From the NCBI GenBank assembly GCA_016841965.1, contig JAEANN010000044.1, positions 1 through 64,000 on the forward strand: 64,000 bases of DNA, written 5' to 3'. Positions 43,039 to 52,230 of this stretch are shown here, in pieces. Under the pieces are notes generated by a model. It searched no databases, was not told the DNA's origin, and was given only the letters and a program-made list of their open reading frames with translations. Within the stretch, counting starts at the first letter, position 1. Each line of letters opens with the position of its first letter. Source of the stretch: Candidatus Roseilinea mizusawaensis. GTDB lineage: Bacteria > Chloroflexota > Anaerolineae > J036 > Brachytrichaceae. The translations under genes were made by a program, and so were the position numbers.

Positions 43039-43044
43039 GATAAT
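43039..43044 (+). promoter_or_regulatory. -10 box GATAAT of the TPR gene
   Basis: GATAAT lies seven bases before ATG 43052 with no ribosome-binding site in between, so the transcript is predicted to be leaderless. Confidence 0.5.
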
Positions 43045-43051
43045 CATACGG

Positions 43052-44746
43052 ATGAGCAATCTCAACTCTCTCACCCTGCATGTAGCATTGAACCAGGCAG
43101 TAGAGTGGCTGACTGCTGCCGAATACGCCCAGGCAGTCGCGCGTTGCGAGGAGCTATTATCCTCTTATCCAAGCGCGGTGCGCGTGTTAAGCGTCCGCGC
43201 GCGCGCGTTGCAAGCAATGGGAGAGACAGCCCGCGCTGCTCAAGACTATGCACGTGTGCTCGAGATCACCCCGGCCGATCAGCAATCGCTGTCTGGCCTG
43301 ATGCGCTGCCAGTTGCGTTTCGGCCAGCAGCGCGAGGCCACCCTCACGGCTCGTCAGGTGCTGGATTACGACGCAGGTCATGTCGATGCGACGCGCCTGG
43401 TGAGAGCAGCCGGCGGCGATCTCAGCCTGGCCGGCCGCGTGTTGCGCCTTCGCCAGCGTTTCGCAGCCGGTTTCACCAATCAGGCCATTGCCGACCTGCG
43501 CGCCATGCTCGACGCCGCCCCCGACCGCGTAGATCTTCAAGTGATCCTTGCCGAGATGCTGTGGCGCGCCGGCCTGCGCGTGACTACCGTCGAGTTGTGC
43601 CAGTCCATTCTTGACGCACAGCCCGATTGCCTGAACGCCCATGTCCTGCTCTACGCCTTGTGGTCTCAGCTAGGCTCGACCAGCATGAGCACATTTCACC
43701 GCCAGGCAGCAGCCCGGCTCGATCCCGATTTTCGAGAAACGGCGGCCTGGCTGGGTGATCGCTCCCCCCTGGCCGTTCAGGATGTGCCGGCTTTGATTGA
43801 CCTCGCCCGGCGCGAGACATCTGTCGGGTCTGATGAGGATGAGCGCGATCGTTCCGAATGGGTCGCTCAGTTGATTGCGTCGCCGGCCGGCCCGGCCCCA
43901 GCTCATGCTGCCCTCACCGATGCTGTGCCCACAGATGCCGTCATCGCTGCCGACGTTGATCCTGTGATCTTCCCGCCCCCGCCGCTCGACTGGCAGCCTG
44001 GTGACAAACACGACCCAATCGCGCAGGTTAAAGCAACTGAGCATGACAAAGACAATAAAGACAATAAAGACAATAAAGACAATGATGAGGAATTGCCGGC
44101 CTGGCTCAGTGGTATGCGCGAGCAAAGCCGGCCACTCACCGACTCGGACTGGGAGGGAATTGTTCCCGCTGAGGATGGCAACTCAGTTAGCCAAGTAGCA
44201 GCGCCGCCCATGTCCGAATTTGCGTCTGTGTCATCCCTCGTCGTGCAGCCTGCGCCGCCTGACGAGCCTGGGGTGAGTTTGACACCGCTCGAATGGCAAC
44301 CCGCCGAGCCGGAACAGCCGGTTGAAGCAGCATCCCCGGCGACTGTCGGCCAGATCAGCCCGCATGGCGGCACAGCAGCACCCGCTATTATCGCGCCTGT
44401 GATCAGCGAAAGCCCTGCCGAACAAGGCGCTGTCGGGCCGGGGGCGCGCCTACGCCCCACGCGTAAAGCGCGCCGTCCTAAAGCCAAAATCTCGGCAGAA
44501 CATTTGCTATCATTGGCCCGCCGCGCCATAGAAGCGGCAGACTACAGCCAGGCAGCTCTGTACTATGCCCAACTCATTGCACTCAGCAAGCAGCTCGACC
44601 AAGTCCTGGCTGATCTCGATGCGGCCACACACGCCTATCCTGATGTGCCGGAATTCCACACCTTGTTGGGCCGGATCTACACACGCAAAGGCGATGTCAG
44701 CGCCGCACTGGCTGCCTATCAACAAGCCTTGAGGTTGAAATCCTGA
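43052..44746 (+). CDS. tetratricopeptide-repeat protein with low-complexity middle
   Basis: A 564-residue cytoplasmic protein. TPR helices occupy about 1-240 (AVRVLSVRARALQAMGETAR, AAQDYARVLEITPADQQSL) and again the last 90 residues (AIEAADYSQAALYYAQLIAL, TLLGRIYTRKGDVSAALAAY). Between them is a long acidic, Pro/Ala-rich region with a DNKDNKDNKDN run made by a 9-base repeat (GACAATAAA). TPR proteins are scaffolds; the partner is unknown. A hairpin lies between it and ndk, and it diverges from the THUMP methyltransferase gene. Confidence 0.75.
   Translation: MSNLNSLTLHVALNQAVEWLTAAEYAQAVARCEELLSSYPSAVRVLSVRARALQAMGETARAAQDYARVLEITPADQQSLSGLMRCQLRFGQQREATLTARQVLDYDAGHVDATRLVRAAGGDLSLAGRVLRLRQRFAAGFTNQAIADLRAMLDAAPDRVDLQVILAEMLWRAGLRVTTVELCQSILDAQPDCLNAHVLLYALWSQLGSTSMSTFHRQAAARLDPDFRETAAWLGDRSPLAVQDVPALIDLARRETSVGSDEDERDRSEWVAQLIASPAGPAPAHAALTDAVPTDAVIAADVDPVIFPPPPLDWQPGDKHDPIAQVKATEHDKDNKDNKDNKDNDEELPAWLSGMREQSRPLTDSDWEGIVPAEDGNSVSQVAAPPMSEFASVSSLVVQPAPPDEPGVSLTPLEWQPAEPEQPVEAASPATVGQISPHGGTAAPAIIAPVISESPAEQGAVGPGARLRPTRKARRPKAKISAEHLLSLARRAIEAADYSQAALYYAQLIALSKQLDQVLADLDAATHAYPDVPEFHTLLGRIYTRKGDVSAALAAYQQALRLKS
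44044..44088 (+). repeat. 9-bp in-frame repeat GACAATAAA
   Basis: GACAATAAA three times, then GACAATGAT, in a region encoding Asp, Asn and Lys. It is AT-rich compared with the surroundings. Confidence 0.8.
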
Positions 44747-44751
44747 TGGCC

Positions 44752-44773
44752 GCCGGCAGTGTGAGCTGCCGGC
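44752..44773 (+). terminator. hairpin before ndk
   Basis: GCCGGCAG, a 6-base loop, then CTGCCGGC. It lies between the TPR gene and ndk; no T-tract follows, so termination is uncertain. Confidence 0.35.
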
Positions 44774-44802
44774 GCGCTTAATGAGCAAGAACAAGGAGAA
44801 TC

Positions 44803-45258
44803 ATGGCAATTGAACGCACTCTCATCATTGTCAAACCCGACGGCGTGCAGCGCGCGCTGGTGGGCCAGGTGATCGCACGATTCGAGTCTCGCGGCCTGCG
44901 CATCGCCGGCCTCAAGCTGATGCGCATCTCCCGCGAACTCGCCGAAGATCACTATGCCGAGCACAAAGGCAAACCGTTCTATGAGGGCACGGTCAGGTAT
45001 ATGACATCCGCCCCAGTGGTCGTCATGGTTTTGGAAGGCCCCGACGCCATCGCGGCAGCGCGAGCGACGATGGGCGCTACCAATCCGCTGAACGCACAAC
45101 CCGGCACCCTGCGCGCCGACTTCGGCTTGAACATCTCACGCAACATCGTGCATGGCTCAGACAAGCCTGAGACGGCCGAGCGTGAAATCAACCTGTACTT
45201 CAAGCCAGACGAATTGCTCAGCTATGAGCGCGCCGGCGATGCCTGGCTGACCGAATAA
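44803..45258 (+). CDS. ndk: nucleoside diphosphate kinase
   Basis: A 151-residue enzyme that moves a phosphate between NTPs and NDPs. The active-site His is in NIVHGSDKPETAEREI, and IIVKPDGVQRALVGQVIARF is the N-terminal signature. Length is typical. AAGGAGAA precedes ATG 44803. It ends one base before gltX, so the two are probably one operon. Confidence 0.97.
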   Translation: MAIERTLIIVKPDGVQRALVGQVIARFESRGLRIAGLKLMRISRELAEDHYAEHKGKPFYEGTVRYMTSAPVVVMVLEGPDAIAAARATMGATNPLNAQPGTLRADFGLNISRNIVHGSDKPETAEREINLYFKPDELLSYERAGDAWLTE

Positions 45259-45259
45259 C

Positions 45260-46765
45260 ATGTTTCGTACCCGCTTCGCTCCATCGCCCACCGGCGAACT
45301 GCACATCGGCAGTGTGCGCACCGCGCTGTTTTCGTGGCTGGCAGCCAAACATGCCGGCGGACAATTCTTCATCCGCCTAGAAGACACCGATCAACGCCGC
45401 TATGTGCCGGGTTCTGCTCGGCGCATCCTCGAAACGTTCGACTGGCTCGGCATCGAGCTGGATGGCGGGCCAGATCACGCTATGCTGCGGCAGATGAAGA
45501 CCAACGAGGATTATCCCGGCGCGCTAGAAGACGGCAGCTATCGTGGCATTCCCGGCCCATTTGTGCAATCACAACGCTTGTCGCTCTACAAGCAGTGGGC
45601 CGAATGGCTGATCGAGCACGGCTATGCCTATCGCGCCAACGAAACGCCGGAAGAGCTGGACCGAATGCGCAAGGAGGCCGAAGCGCGACGCGAGACATTT
45701 CTTTTCCGCGAGCACATGCGCCTGCGCACCGACATCGACCCAAGCCAGCCACATGTGATTCGCATGCGTGTGCCCTGCGAAGGCGTGACACGCTTTCACG
45801 ATCTCATCAAAGGTGATGTGGCTTTCGACAATGCTCTGATCGACGAACAGGTGCTGCTCAAGGCCGATGGATATCCCACCTATCATCTTGCGGTAGTCGT
45901 GGACGATCATTTGCAGGGCGTCACACACGCCATTCGCGCTGACGAATGGTTGCCCAGCACTCCCAAGCATTTGCTGCTCTATCAGTATTTCGGCTGGGAA
46001 CCACCCCTGTTTGCCCATGTGCCAAACGTGCGCGGCGAGGACGGCAAGAAGCTCAGCAAGCGCCATGGCGCCACCAGCGTATTTGACCTGCGCGACAAGG
46101 GATACATTCGCGAAGCCATCCTCAACTTTCTGGCGCTTCTGGGCTGGGCGCCGGGCGGTGGAGACGAACAGAACGTCTTCACAGTCGAAGAGCTGATCCA
46201 GAAGTTTTCGCTCGACCGAGTGGGTAGTTCGCCGGCCGTGTTCAGCGATGACAAGCTAGACTGGCTGAACGGCGTGCATATTCGCCGCCTGCCGCCAGAA
46301 GAACTGGCCCGCCGGCTGCAACCTTTTGTTGAGCGCGATGGAATCGTTTTGGACACGCCGGAGAAGCAGGACAAATTCAGGCGCGCCGTGCCGCTCATTC
46401 AAGAACGGCTGAAGACGTTGACCGACGCGACCCCGCTGATCGATTTTCTGTTCCAGGATATCCCAACGCCGCCTCAAGACGCACTGATCGGCCCAAAGAT
46501 GGAACATCATCTGTCGCTACATGCCTTGCGAGAAGCGCGCCGCGTGCTCGAATCGCTGCCGATATTCGAGGATAAGCCGATGGAGGTGGCCATGCGCGCC
46601 CTGTGCGATGAGCTGAAGCTCAAACCGACACAGTTATTCACCATCGTGCGCAATGCCGTCACAGGCAAGAGTGTGACGCCTCCCTTGTTTGGAACAATCG
46701 CCATTCTGGGCCGCGAAGTTGCGTTGGAACGGCTGGACCGCGCAATCGCCGTTTTGAGCCATTAA
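45260..46765 (+). CDS. gltX: glutamyl-tRNA synthetase
   Basis: A 501-residue class I synthetase. The HIGH motif reads FAPSPTGELHIGSVRTALFS with Ser at the last position, as is usual in GluRS, and the KMSKS motif is GKKLSKRHGATSV. FLALLGWAPGGG is a typical segment after the KMSKS loop. It charges tRNA-Glu. The ATG follows the ndk stop with one base between, suggesting coupled translation. The presence of glnS suggests this GluRS is discriminating. Confidence 0.96.
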   Translation: MFRTRFAPSPTGELHIGSVRTALFSWLAAKHAGGQFFIRLEDTDQRRYVPGSARRILETFDWLGIELDGGPDHAMLRQMKTNEDYPGALEDGSYRGIPGPFVQSQRLSLYKQWAEWLIEHGYAYRANETPEELDRMRKEAEARRETFLFREHMRLRTDIDPSQPHVIRMRVPCEGVTRFHDLIKGDVAFDNALIDEQVLLKADGYPTYHLAVVVDDHLQGVTHAIRADEWLPSTPKHLLLYQYFGWEPPLFAHVPNVRGEDGKKLSKRHGATSVFDLRDKGYIREAILNFLALLGWAPGGGDEQNVFTVEELIQKFSLDRVGSSPAVFSDDKLDWLNGVHIRRLPPEELARRLQPFVERDGIVLDTPEKQDKFRRAVPLIQERLKTLTDATPLIDFLFQDIPTPPQDALIGPKMEHHLSLHALREARRVLESLPIFEDKPMEVAMRALCDELKLKPTQLFTIVRNAVTGKSVTPPLFGTIAILGREVALERLDRAIAVLSH

Positions 46766-46901
46766 CAGCTTAACACCTTAAAACCTTATGTGCTCTGGCA
46801 GGCAAATGACAAGATGATGCCGGGCGTCTCGTGTGTGATTGCTCGCCGACAAGTAAGTCGTTCCCCTCTCGTAGATAAGTATTCTCAACCGGGCAGGCTC
46901 A

Positions 46902-47759
46902 ATGAATCAATCTGAACTCCTCGACATGATTGGGCGCGCTGTCGGCGCTGTGCGCGCTGTGTCAGACCAGCCTTGGCGTGTTCTTGTGGTGCTCGGCAGC
47001 GGGCTTGGCTCGCTGGCCGATGAAGTGTCGGGCGCCATTCGCATTCCCTTCCACGATATCCCCGGCTTTGCCCGCTCGACTGCGCCGGGGCACGGCGGGC
47101 GATTCGTCATCGGCGACCTGTTTGGCCTGCCGGTGGCAATCATGCAGGGCCGGGTTCATTTCTATGAGGGCTATCCCTTGTGGCAAGTGACGCTGCCGGT
47201 GCGCGTGGCCCGCGCAATGGGCGCGCACACCATGATCGTGACCAATGCAGCCGGCGGCATCAACCGCGCCTTCAATGCCGGCGACGTGATGCTGATTACT
47301 GACCACATTAATTTGCTTGGCTTGACCGGGGCCAATCCACTCATCGGCCCGAACGTTGATTCGCTGGGCGCCCGCTTTCCGAACATGATCAACGCCTATG
47401 ACCCAGATCTGCGTCAGCAGGCGGCCGAGGTGGCTCGCCACGAGGGAATCGATCTGAAGGAAGGGGTATATGCGGGCCTGTCTGGCCCAACCTTCGAGAC
47501 GCCGGCCGAAGTACGTTTCTTGCGGGCGATCGGCGCCGATGCGGTGGGCATGTCCACTGTCAATGAGGTTGTGGTGGCGCGGCATGCCGGCATGCGTGTA
47601 CTTGGGCTTAGCGGCATCACTAACGTCGCCCGGCTCAGCGCGGATGAAGGCGAGCCGCCTTCGCACGAAGAGGTGCTGCAAGCCGGCAAGGTTATCGCGC
47701 CAAAGATGCTGGCCATTATCCGTGGCGCGCTTAAGAGAATGACAACAAGACAATCATAA
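46902..47759 (+). CDS. punA: purine nucleoside phosphorylase, trimeric class
   Basis: A 285-residue salvage enzyme that splits inosine and guanosine with phosphate. VLVVLGSGLGSLADEV is the phosphate loop, QGRVHFYEGY and VTNAAGGIN are active-site segments, GLSGPTFETPAEVRFLR carries the purine-binding Glu, and GMSTVNEVVVARHAGM and ITNVARL (with the Asn) complete it. This is the Glu/Asn type specific for 6-oxopurines. The 136-base gap upstream shows no clear promoter. Confidence 0.93.
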   Translation: MNQSELLDMIGRAVGAVRAVSDQPWRVLVVLGSGLGSLADEVSGAIRIPFHDIPGFARSTAPGHGGRFVIGDLFGLPVAIMQGRVHFYEGYPLWQVTLPVRVARAMGAHTMIVTNAAGGINRAFNAGDVMLITDHINLLGLTGANPLIGPNVDSLGARFPNMINAYDPDLRQQAAEVARHEGIDLKEGVYAGLSGPTFETPAEVRFLRAIGADAVGMSTVNEVVVARHAGMRVLGLSGITNVARLSADEGEPPSHEEVLQAGKVIAPKMLAIIRGALKRMTTRQS

Positions 47760-47793
47760 TCGGATAGCGAGCGCCGGGCAGTCCTTAGCGGAT

Positions 47794-48681
47794 ATGGAGA
47801 TCATTCCCCAGCTTATCAAAAGCTATTCCACAGTGCTGTATGCTGTGTGCGGCATCGCCTGCCTATATTTCGTGTTCACCGGCGTGGCATCTTTGCGCGA
47901 GCTTCAGCGCGCCGTCTTCAGACTCGAACGCAGTGCAGTCATGTCACGCGTAGTTAGCGCCTGGCTAAAGGCCCTGTTGTGCGTTGTGGCCGCCGGCATC
48001 GTGTTCGCTGTTTCAGCCTTCGCGCCGGCCCGCACGGCCAACTCGCTGCTGGGCGATGCCACCACAACACCCGGCGCCGGCCTGCCGGCCACTTCGATGC
48101 CCACCGCCGAAATCAGCGCTGCCGACCTGACACAGGCTGCCGCATCCACTGTCATCGTCATCATTGTAGATGGCACCCCAGAGCCTGCCCAAACAGCCGC
48201 GACGCTTTCGGTTGCTGCGTCCGATGCTGCGGTCACTTCAGCCCCGCTGCCGGGGCCGGCGCCGACTGCCAATCCAAACCCGCAGCCGGCCCCCACTTCA
48301 GCTCCTCAGCCAACCGCCACCGAATTGCCAACCCTCACACCCGAAGCGCCCGCGCAGCCTGACATCCCCATCGATTGCAGCAGCCCCGATGCCCAGATTT
48401 ACAGCCCGGCGGCTAATGAGACTGTCGTCGGCGTCTATACCGTGCGCGGCACTGCCATCGTCGAAGCCGGCGGCTTCTACAAGCTGGAAATTCTCATGCC
48501 CGGAGCCGTCCAGTGGTCGTTCATGGGGCGCGGCGATGCCACAGTGCAAAACGGTGAACTGCTCTCCAGTTTCAACTTCAGCGCTATCCCGCCCGGCGTG
48601 TATCCATTTCGCTTGGTGACCGTGCAAGCCAACTCCAACATCGCTGCCATTTGCCAAATCCCGATTGTGATCGGACAGTGA
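47794..48681 (+). CDS. membrane-anchored protein with Thr/Pro linker and Ig-like end
   Basis: A 295-residue protein. Two N-terminal membrane helices (about 12-33 and 56-78, LLCVVAAGIVFAVSAFAP) are followed by a long Thr/Pro/Ala linker (about 95-190) and a C-terminal beta domain (DAQIYSPAANETVVGVYTVR, VQWSFMGRGD, then two Cys, at IDCSS and AAICQIP). The end resembles the domain common in Chloroflexota surface proteins. Start codon ATG 47794. Function not recognised. Confidence 0.6.
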   Translation: MEIIPQLIKSYSTVLYAVCGIACLYFVFTGVASLRELQRAVFRLERSAVMSRVVSAWLKALLCVVAAGIVFAVSAFAPARTANSLLGDATTTPGAGLPATSMPTAEISAADLTQAAASTVIVIIVDGTPEPAQTAATLSVAASDAAVTSAPLPGPAPTANPNPQPAPTSAPQPTATELPTLTPEAPAQPDIPIDCSSPDAQIYSPAANETVVGVYTVRGTAIVEAGGFYKLEILMPGAVQWSFMGRGDATVQNGELLSSFNFSAIPPGVYPFRLVTVQANSNIAAICQIPIVIGQ

Positions 48682-48685
48682 CCGT

Positions 48686-49255
48686 ATGCACATTCGCGCC
48701 GCTGATCTTGCCGATGTCGAGCACATCCTGGCGCTGGACCACAGCTATTTGACCGACCACGTCTGGCAGATGAGTGGGTCGCCTGGCATGCGCCACACTG
48801 CCGGCCGCGCTTTGGCCATGCTGGGCGAATATACGGCGATTTTCCGCCTGGCGCGCCTGCCCCGCCAAATGCAAGTGCCCTATCCGCATGACACCCGCAC
48901 GCTGCGCCGCATTTTGCATCGCTGCGACCACGTCTGGGTGGCGCTTGGCAGCAGCTCGTCTGACCTGATGGGATATATCGGTCTTGCCTGGGTGCCCTGG
49001 CAGAATACAGGCTGGATTCCGTGCCTGGCCGTAGCGCCGGCGCTGCGCCGGCGCGGCATCGCCACGCAATTGCTCAAGACTGCCATAGCCCAGGCAAAAT
49101 CCGACGGGCTGCATAGTGTTACCATGGATGTGCAGACGAAGAACTACCCGGCCACGCGCTTCTGCCAGACGCGCGGCTTCCGGCTGGCCGGCTATTCCGA
49201 CAATTACTACAGCGCCAGCGACATCGCGTTGTTCTTCGCATATAGAATCCGCTGA
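48686..49255 (+). CDS. GNAT-family N-acetyltransferase
   Basis: A 189-residue protein. The acetyl-CoA loop is AVAPALRRRGIATQLLKTAI, and the C-terminal RFCQTRGFRLAGYSDNYYS is the usual last part of the fold. The substrate is unknown; ribosomal protein or small amine are possibilities. It starts four bases after the previous stop and ends directly at the next gene, so the three genes may be cotranscribed. Confidence 0.88.
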   Translation: MHIRAADLADVEHILALDHSYLTDHVWQMSGSPGMRHTAGRALAMLGEYTAIFRLARLPRQMQVPYPHDTRTLRRILHRCDHVWVALGSSSSDLMGYIGLAWVPWQNTGWIPCLAVAPALRRRGIATQLLKTAIAQAKSDGLHSVTMDVQTKNYPATRFCQTRGFRLAGYSDNYYSASDIALFFAYRIR

Positions 49256-49267
49256 TTGGATTGGGCG

Positions 49268-51406
49268 ATGGCTGACCTGCTGAACAATATCCTGGGCGGC
49301 GTGACGTTGCTGAATCGCATCGTCACCACAGGCATCCTGATCACCGCGTTTGCGCTCATCATCTACATCGGCCTGTACAACCGGCGCAGCCGCATCGCCC
49401 GCTCGTTTGCCGCGTTGCTGGCGTGTTTGATCGGCACGTATCTGGGTGACCTGCTGGCCCAGATTTCCACCCCCCCGCCGCACCTCTGGCTGCGCTTCCA
49501 GTGGATTGGCATTGCCTTCATCCCTGCTGCCGCGCTCAGCCTGTCTGACACGCTGCTGAGCGCGACGGGCGATGTCTCCCCCACGCGGCGCGTAGCAGCG
49601 CGCGCCGGCTATATGGCCGGGCTGCTTGTCTTTTTGCTGGTTGCATTCACCGGGCTGGTGGCGACGCCGGGCATGACAGACGCTGACCTGCAACATCTGA
49701 CACCGGGGCCGCTCTTCTTCCCATTCACGTTGTACTACTTTGGCAGTTTGGGCTGGGCCACCTACAATGTCATCGAAGCGCGCCGGCGCTCGTTGACAGC
49801 TACCAGCAAGCGCCGCATGACCTACTTCGTGCTGGCATTCCCTGCGCCGATGTTGGGCACTTTCCCCTATCTGCTGCCTGTTGGATGGCCGGCCGGACTT
49901 CCGTTGCTCGTGCCCTGGTCAGCCATTCTGCTGGTGAATATGGGTGTCGGTGCAGCCATCACTTTCATGGGCTATACCGTCGCGTATTACGGCGCCAGCG
50001 CGCCTGATCGTGTGATCAAGCGACGCCTCATCAAATATCTTATTCGCGGGCCGTTGCTGGCGGCTATAGTCATCACCGCGCTGGCGCTGAGTACCCGTAT
50101 TGAGAAGTGGTTGGGGCTACCCGGCGAGATCGTTGGTCTGGTTGCAGCAGCCACGATCATTTTGTTGACGCAACTCGTCATCGTTACCCTTCAGCCCGCG
50201 CTCGACCGGCTGATTGCCGGCGACGATGCCCCAGAGGTCAGGCGCTTACAGCAGTTTAGTGAGCGGTTGATGACGGTGTCTGACCTGACCCAGTTTCTTG
50301 AAAATATCCTGGCTGCATTGTGCGATCTGCTGCGCGCCCGCACAGCCTTTATCATGCAGATCGTCACCTCTCGCGGCATCGATCCGATACTGGTGTCGAT
50401 CGGCACCGTTGATCTGGGCCAGTTGTCTTCTCCTGACGCCATTCGCTCTGCGTTGCACCGTCCGAATGGCAAATCGCCCATGGCCGGCGAAGCTGCCCTC
50501 AACGAGCGCCCGCTCAACGAGCGCCCGCTCAACGAGCGCCGCTTCCGCTTCGTTGGTCAGAGTGAGCGCGAGACTTTGCGCACCTTTGAGCTGGAGCACG
50601 ACTTTATCCAGTGGAACGACTACTGGCTGATTCCGTTGCGCGCCCGCGAACATGACAACAGCCCCGAAAGACTGACCGCCGATGTGAACGGCGCGCCAAA
50701 TGATGACACCTTCGGCGGCGAGCCGGCTGTTCTGGGGGTCATTGGCCTGATTGCGCGCGCGCCCGACTTGACCGACGAAGAGCGACAAGGCGTGGCCCTG
50801 CTTGTGGCGCAGGCCGCGCGTGCATTGGAAGATTCCATCAAGCAACAACGCGCCTTCGAGGCTTTGGAGCGCATCATTCCTGAAGCTGAAGACATGCAGC
50901 GTCGCATGGCTCAAACCCGCAACCCGGCTGCCCCCACTGTGGCCGACTTTGAGCTGACGCCCGAAGGCTATGATGATTTCACGCATCTGGTGCGTGATGC
51001 GCTCAGCCATTACTGGGGCGGCCCCAAGCTGACCAACTCGCCGTTGATGAATTTGAAGATCGTCACCGACGCCTTGCAAGCCAACAACGGCAACGCGACC
51101 CGCGCGCTGCGGGCGGTGCTGACGGAAGCGATTGACCGCCTCAAACCTGATGGCGTGCGCAGTATGACGGCCACCGAGTGGCTGCTGTACAACATCCTCG
51201 AAATGAAAATCATCCAGGGCCAGCGCGTGCGCGATGTAGCTCGCAAGCTGGTGATGAGCGAGAGTGACCTGTATCGCAAGCAGCGCGCTGCGTTCGAAGA
51301 AGTTGCTCGCATCGTCATGGAAATGGAGCGTGAGGCACGCGAGCGCGAGTTAAAGAACAGATCCAATCCTGCCATGGACAGCTCAGAGCGCGATCCCCTC
51401 TCGTAA
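49268..51406 (+). CDS. multipass membrane protein with GAF-like and C-terminal helical domains
   Basis: A 712-residue protein. The first 300 residues hold seven or more helices, like the 7TM N-terminal regions of some bacterial kinases. Residues about 320-540 contain a GAF-like domain with the insertion LNERPLNERPLNERR. The last 130 residues are helical and include MKIIQGQRVRDVARKLVMSE, which looks like a helix-turn-helix (sigma-type) stretch. No kinase domain follows. It may be a membrane-bound regulator. Start ATG 49268, or TTG 49256 in frame. Confidence 0.65.
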   Translation: MADLLNNILGGVTLLNRIVTTGILITAFALIIYIGLYNRRSRIARSFAALLACLIGTYLGDLLAQISTPPPHLWLRFQWIGIAFIPAAALSLSDTLLSATGDVSPTRRVAARAGYMAGLLVFLLVAFTGLVATPGMTDADLQHLTPGPLFFPFTLYYFGSLGWATYNVIEARRRSLTATSKRRMTYFVLAFPAPMLGTFPYLLPVGWPAGLPLLVPWSAILLVNMGVGAAITFMGYTVAYYGASAPDRVIKRRLIKYLIRGPLLAAIVITALALSTRIEKWLGLPGEIVGLVAAATIILLTQLVIVTLQPALDRLIAGDDAPEVRRLQQFSERLMTVSDLTQFLENILAALCDLLRARTAFIMQIVTSRGIDPILVSIGTVDLGQLSSPDAIRSALHRPNGKSPMAGEAALNERPLNERPLNERRFRFVGQSERETLRTFELEHDFIQWNDYWLIPLRAREHDNSPERLTADVNGAPNDDTFGGEPAVLGVIGLIARAPDLTDEERQGVALLVAQAARALEDSIKQQRAFEALERIIPEAEDMQRRMAQTRNPAAPTVADFELTPEGYDDFTHLVRDALSHYWGGPKLTNSPLMNLKIVTDALQANNGNATRALRAVLTEAIDRLKPDGVRSMTATEWLLYNILEMKIIQGQRVRDVARKLVMSESDLYRKQRAAFEEVARIVMEMEREARERELKNRSNPAMDSSERDPLS
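50505..50547 (+). repeat. 15-bp in-frame tandem repeat
   Basis: CTCAACGAGCGCCCG occurs twice and a third time with a changed end, giving LNERP units in the GAF-like region. The unit is a multiple of three, so gain or loss of copies keeps the frame. Confidence 0.85.
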
Positions 51407-51525
51407 CATCACATGCAGACATGTAAACAGGCCGCCGGGCTTGTCGGCTGCTTGCCCACTGCGCACGACCGGCTAAAATCCAGATCGATCTCGATCATGT
51501 GTGAATCCAAGGCAAGAGTCAGATC

Positions 51526-52203
51526 ATGAAGAAAGCCCTGATTGTCTATGGGGGATGGGACGGTCACGAGCCGGCCCAGGTGTCCGAATTATGCGAAGCT
51601 GCATTAAAGCGCAACAGCTTTGAAGTCGAGAGGTCCGACACCCTCGACGCATTTCTTGATCTCGACAAGCTCAAGCGGTTAGACCTGATTGTTCCTATCT
51701 GGACCATGGGTTCGATCAAACGCGAACAACTCGGCCCTGTGCTCGAAGCCGTGCGCAGCGGCGTGGGCATCGCCGGCTGCCACGGTGGTATGGGCGACGC
51801 CTTCCGCCAGGAAACCGAGTGGCAGTTCATGTGCGGCGGACAGTGGGTGGCTCATCCGGGCAACGATGGCCGGCTGTACACAGTCGAGATCATCGATCAC
51901 AACCCCATCACTCAGGGCCTGGCAGATTTTGAAGTGCGTTCAGAGAAGTACTACATGCATGTCGATCCGGCCATTCGTGTCATGGCCATCACGCGCTTCG
52001 AGGACTACGGCGATACCATCATGCCGGTCACATGGACCAAGACCTATGGCCGGGGCCGCGTCTTTTACACCTCACTTGGGCACCATGCTGATATTGTGGC
52101 CATGCCGCAAACCATGCAGATGTTGGAGCGCGGCATGTTATGGGCTGCCGGCCAGTGGCAGACTGACATGGGCATTCCGTTTGCGCAGGTCTATTGCCGC
52201 TGA
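51526..52203 (+). CDS. ThuA-like glutamine-amidotransferase-fold protein
   Basis: A 225-residue protein of the ThuA type (trehalose utilisation family). KKALIVYGGWDGHEPAQ, VGIAGCHGGMGDAFR, then MPVTWTKTYGRGRVFYTSLGHHAD are the family motifs. The class I amidotransferase fold has an altered catalytic triad here, so it may bind rather than cleave. A role in sugar metabolism is only by family. It converges on metG with a 27-base gap. Confidence 0.88.
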   Translation: MKKALIVYGGWDGHEPAQVSELCEAALKRNSFEVERSDTLDAFLDLDKLKRLDLIVPIWTMGSIKREQLGPVLEAVRSGVGIAGCHGGMGDAFRQETEWQFMCGGQWVAHPGNDGRLYTVEIIDHNPITQGLADFEVRSEKYYMHVDPAIRVMAITRFEDYGDTIMPVTWTKTYGRGRVFYTSLGHHADIVAMPQTMQMLERGMLWAAGQWQTDMGIPFAQVYCR

Positions 52204-52230
52204 GCTGCGCCGCCCTCTGTGTTCTACGTG

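Noticed and set aside
51526-52203. Assigning ThuA protein to trehalose degradation
   Set aside because: No trehalose or sugar transport genes are nearby and the catalytic triad looks altered.
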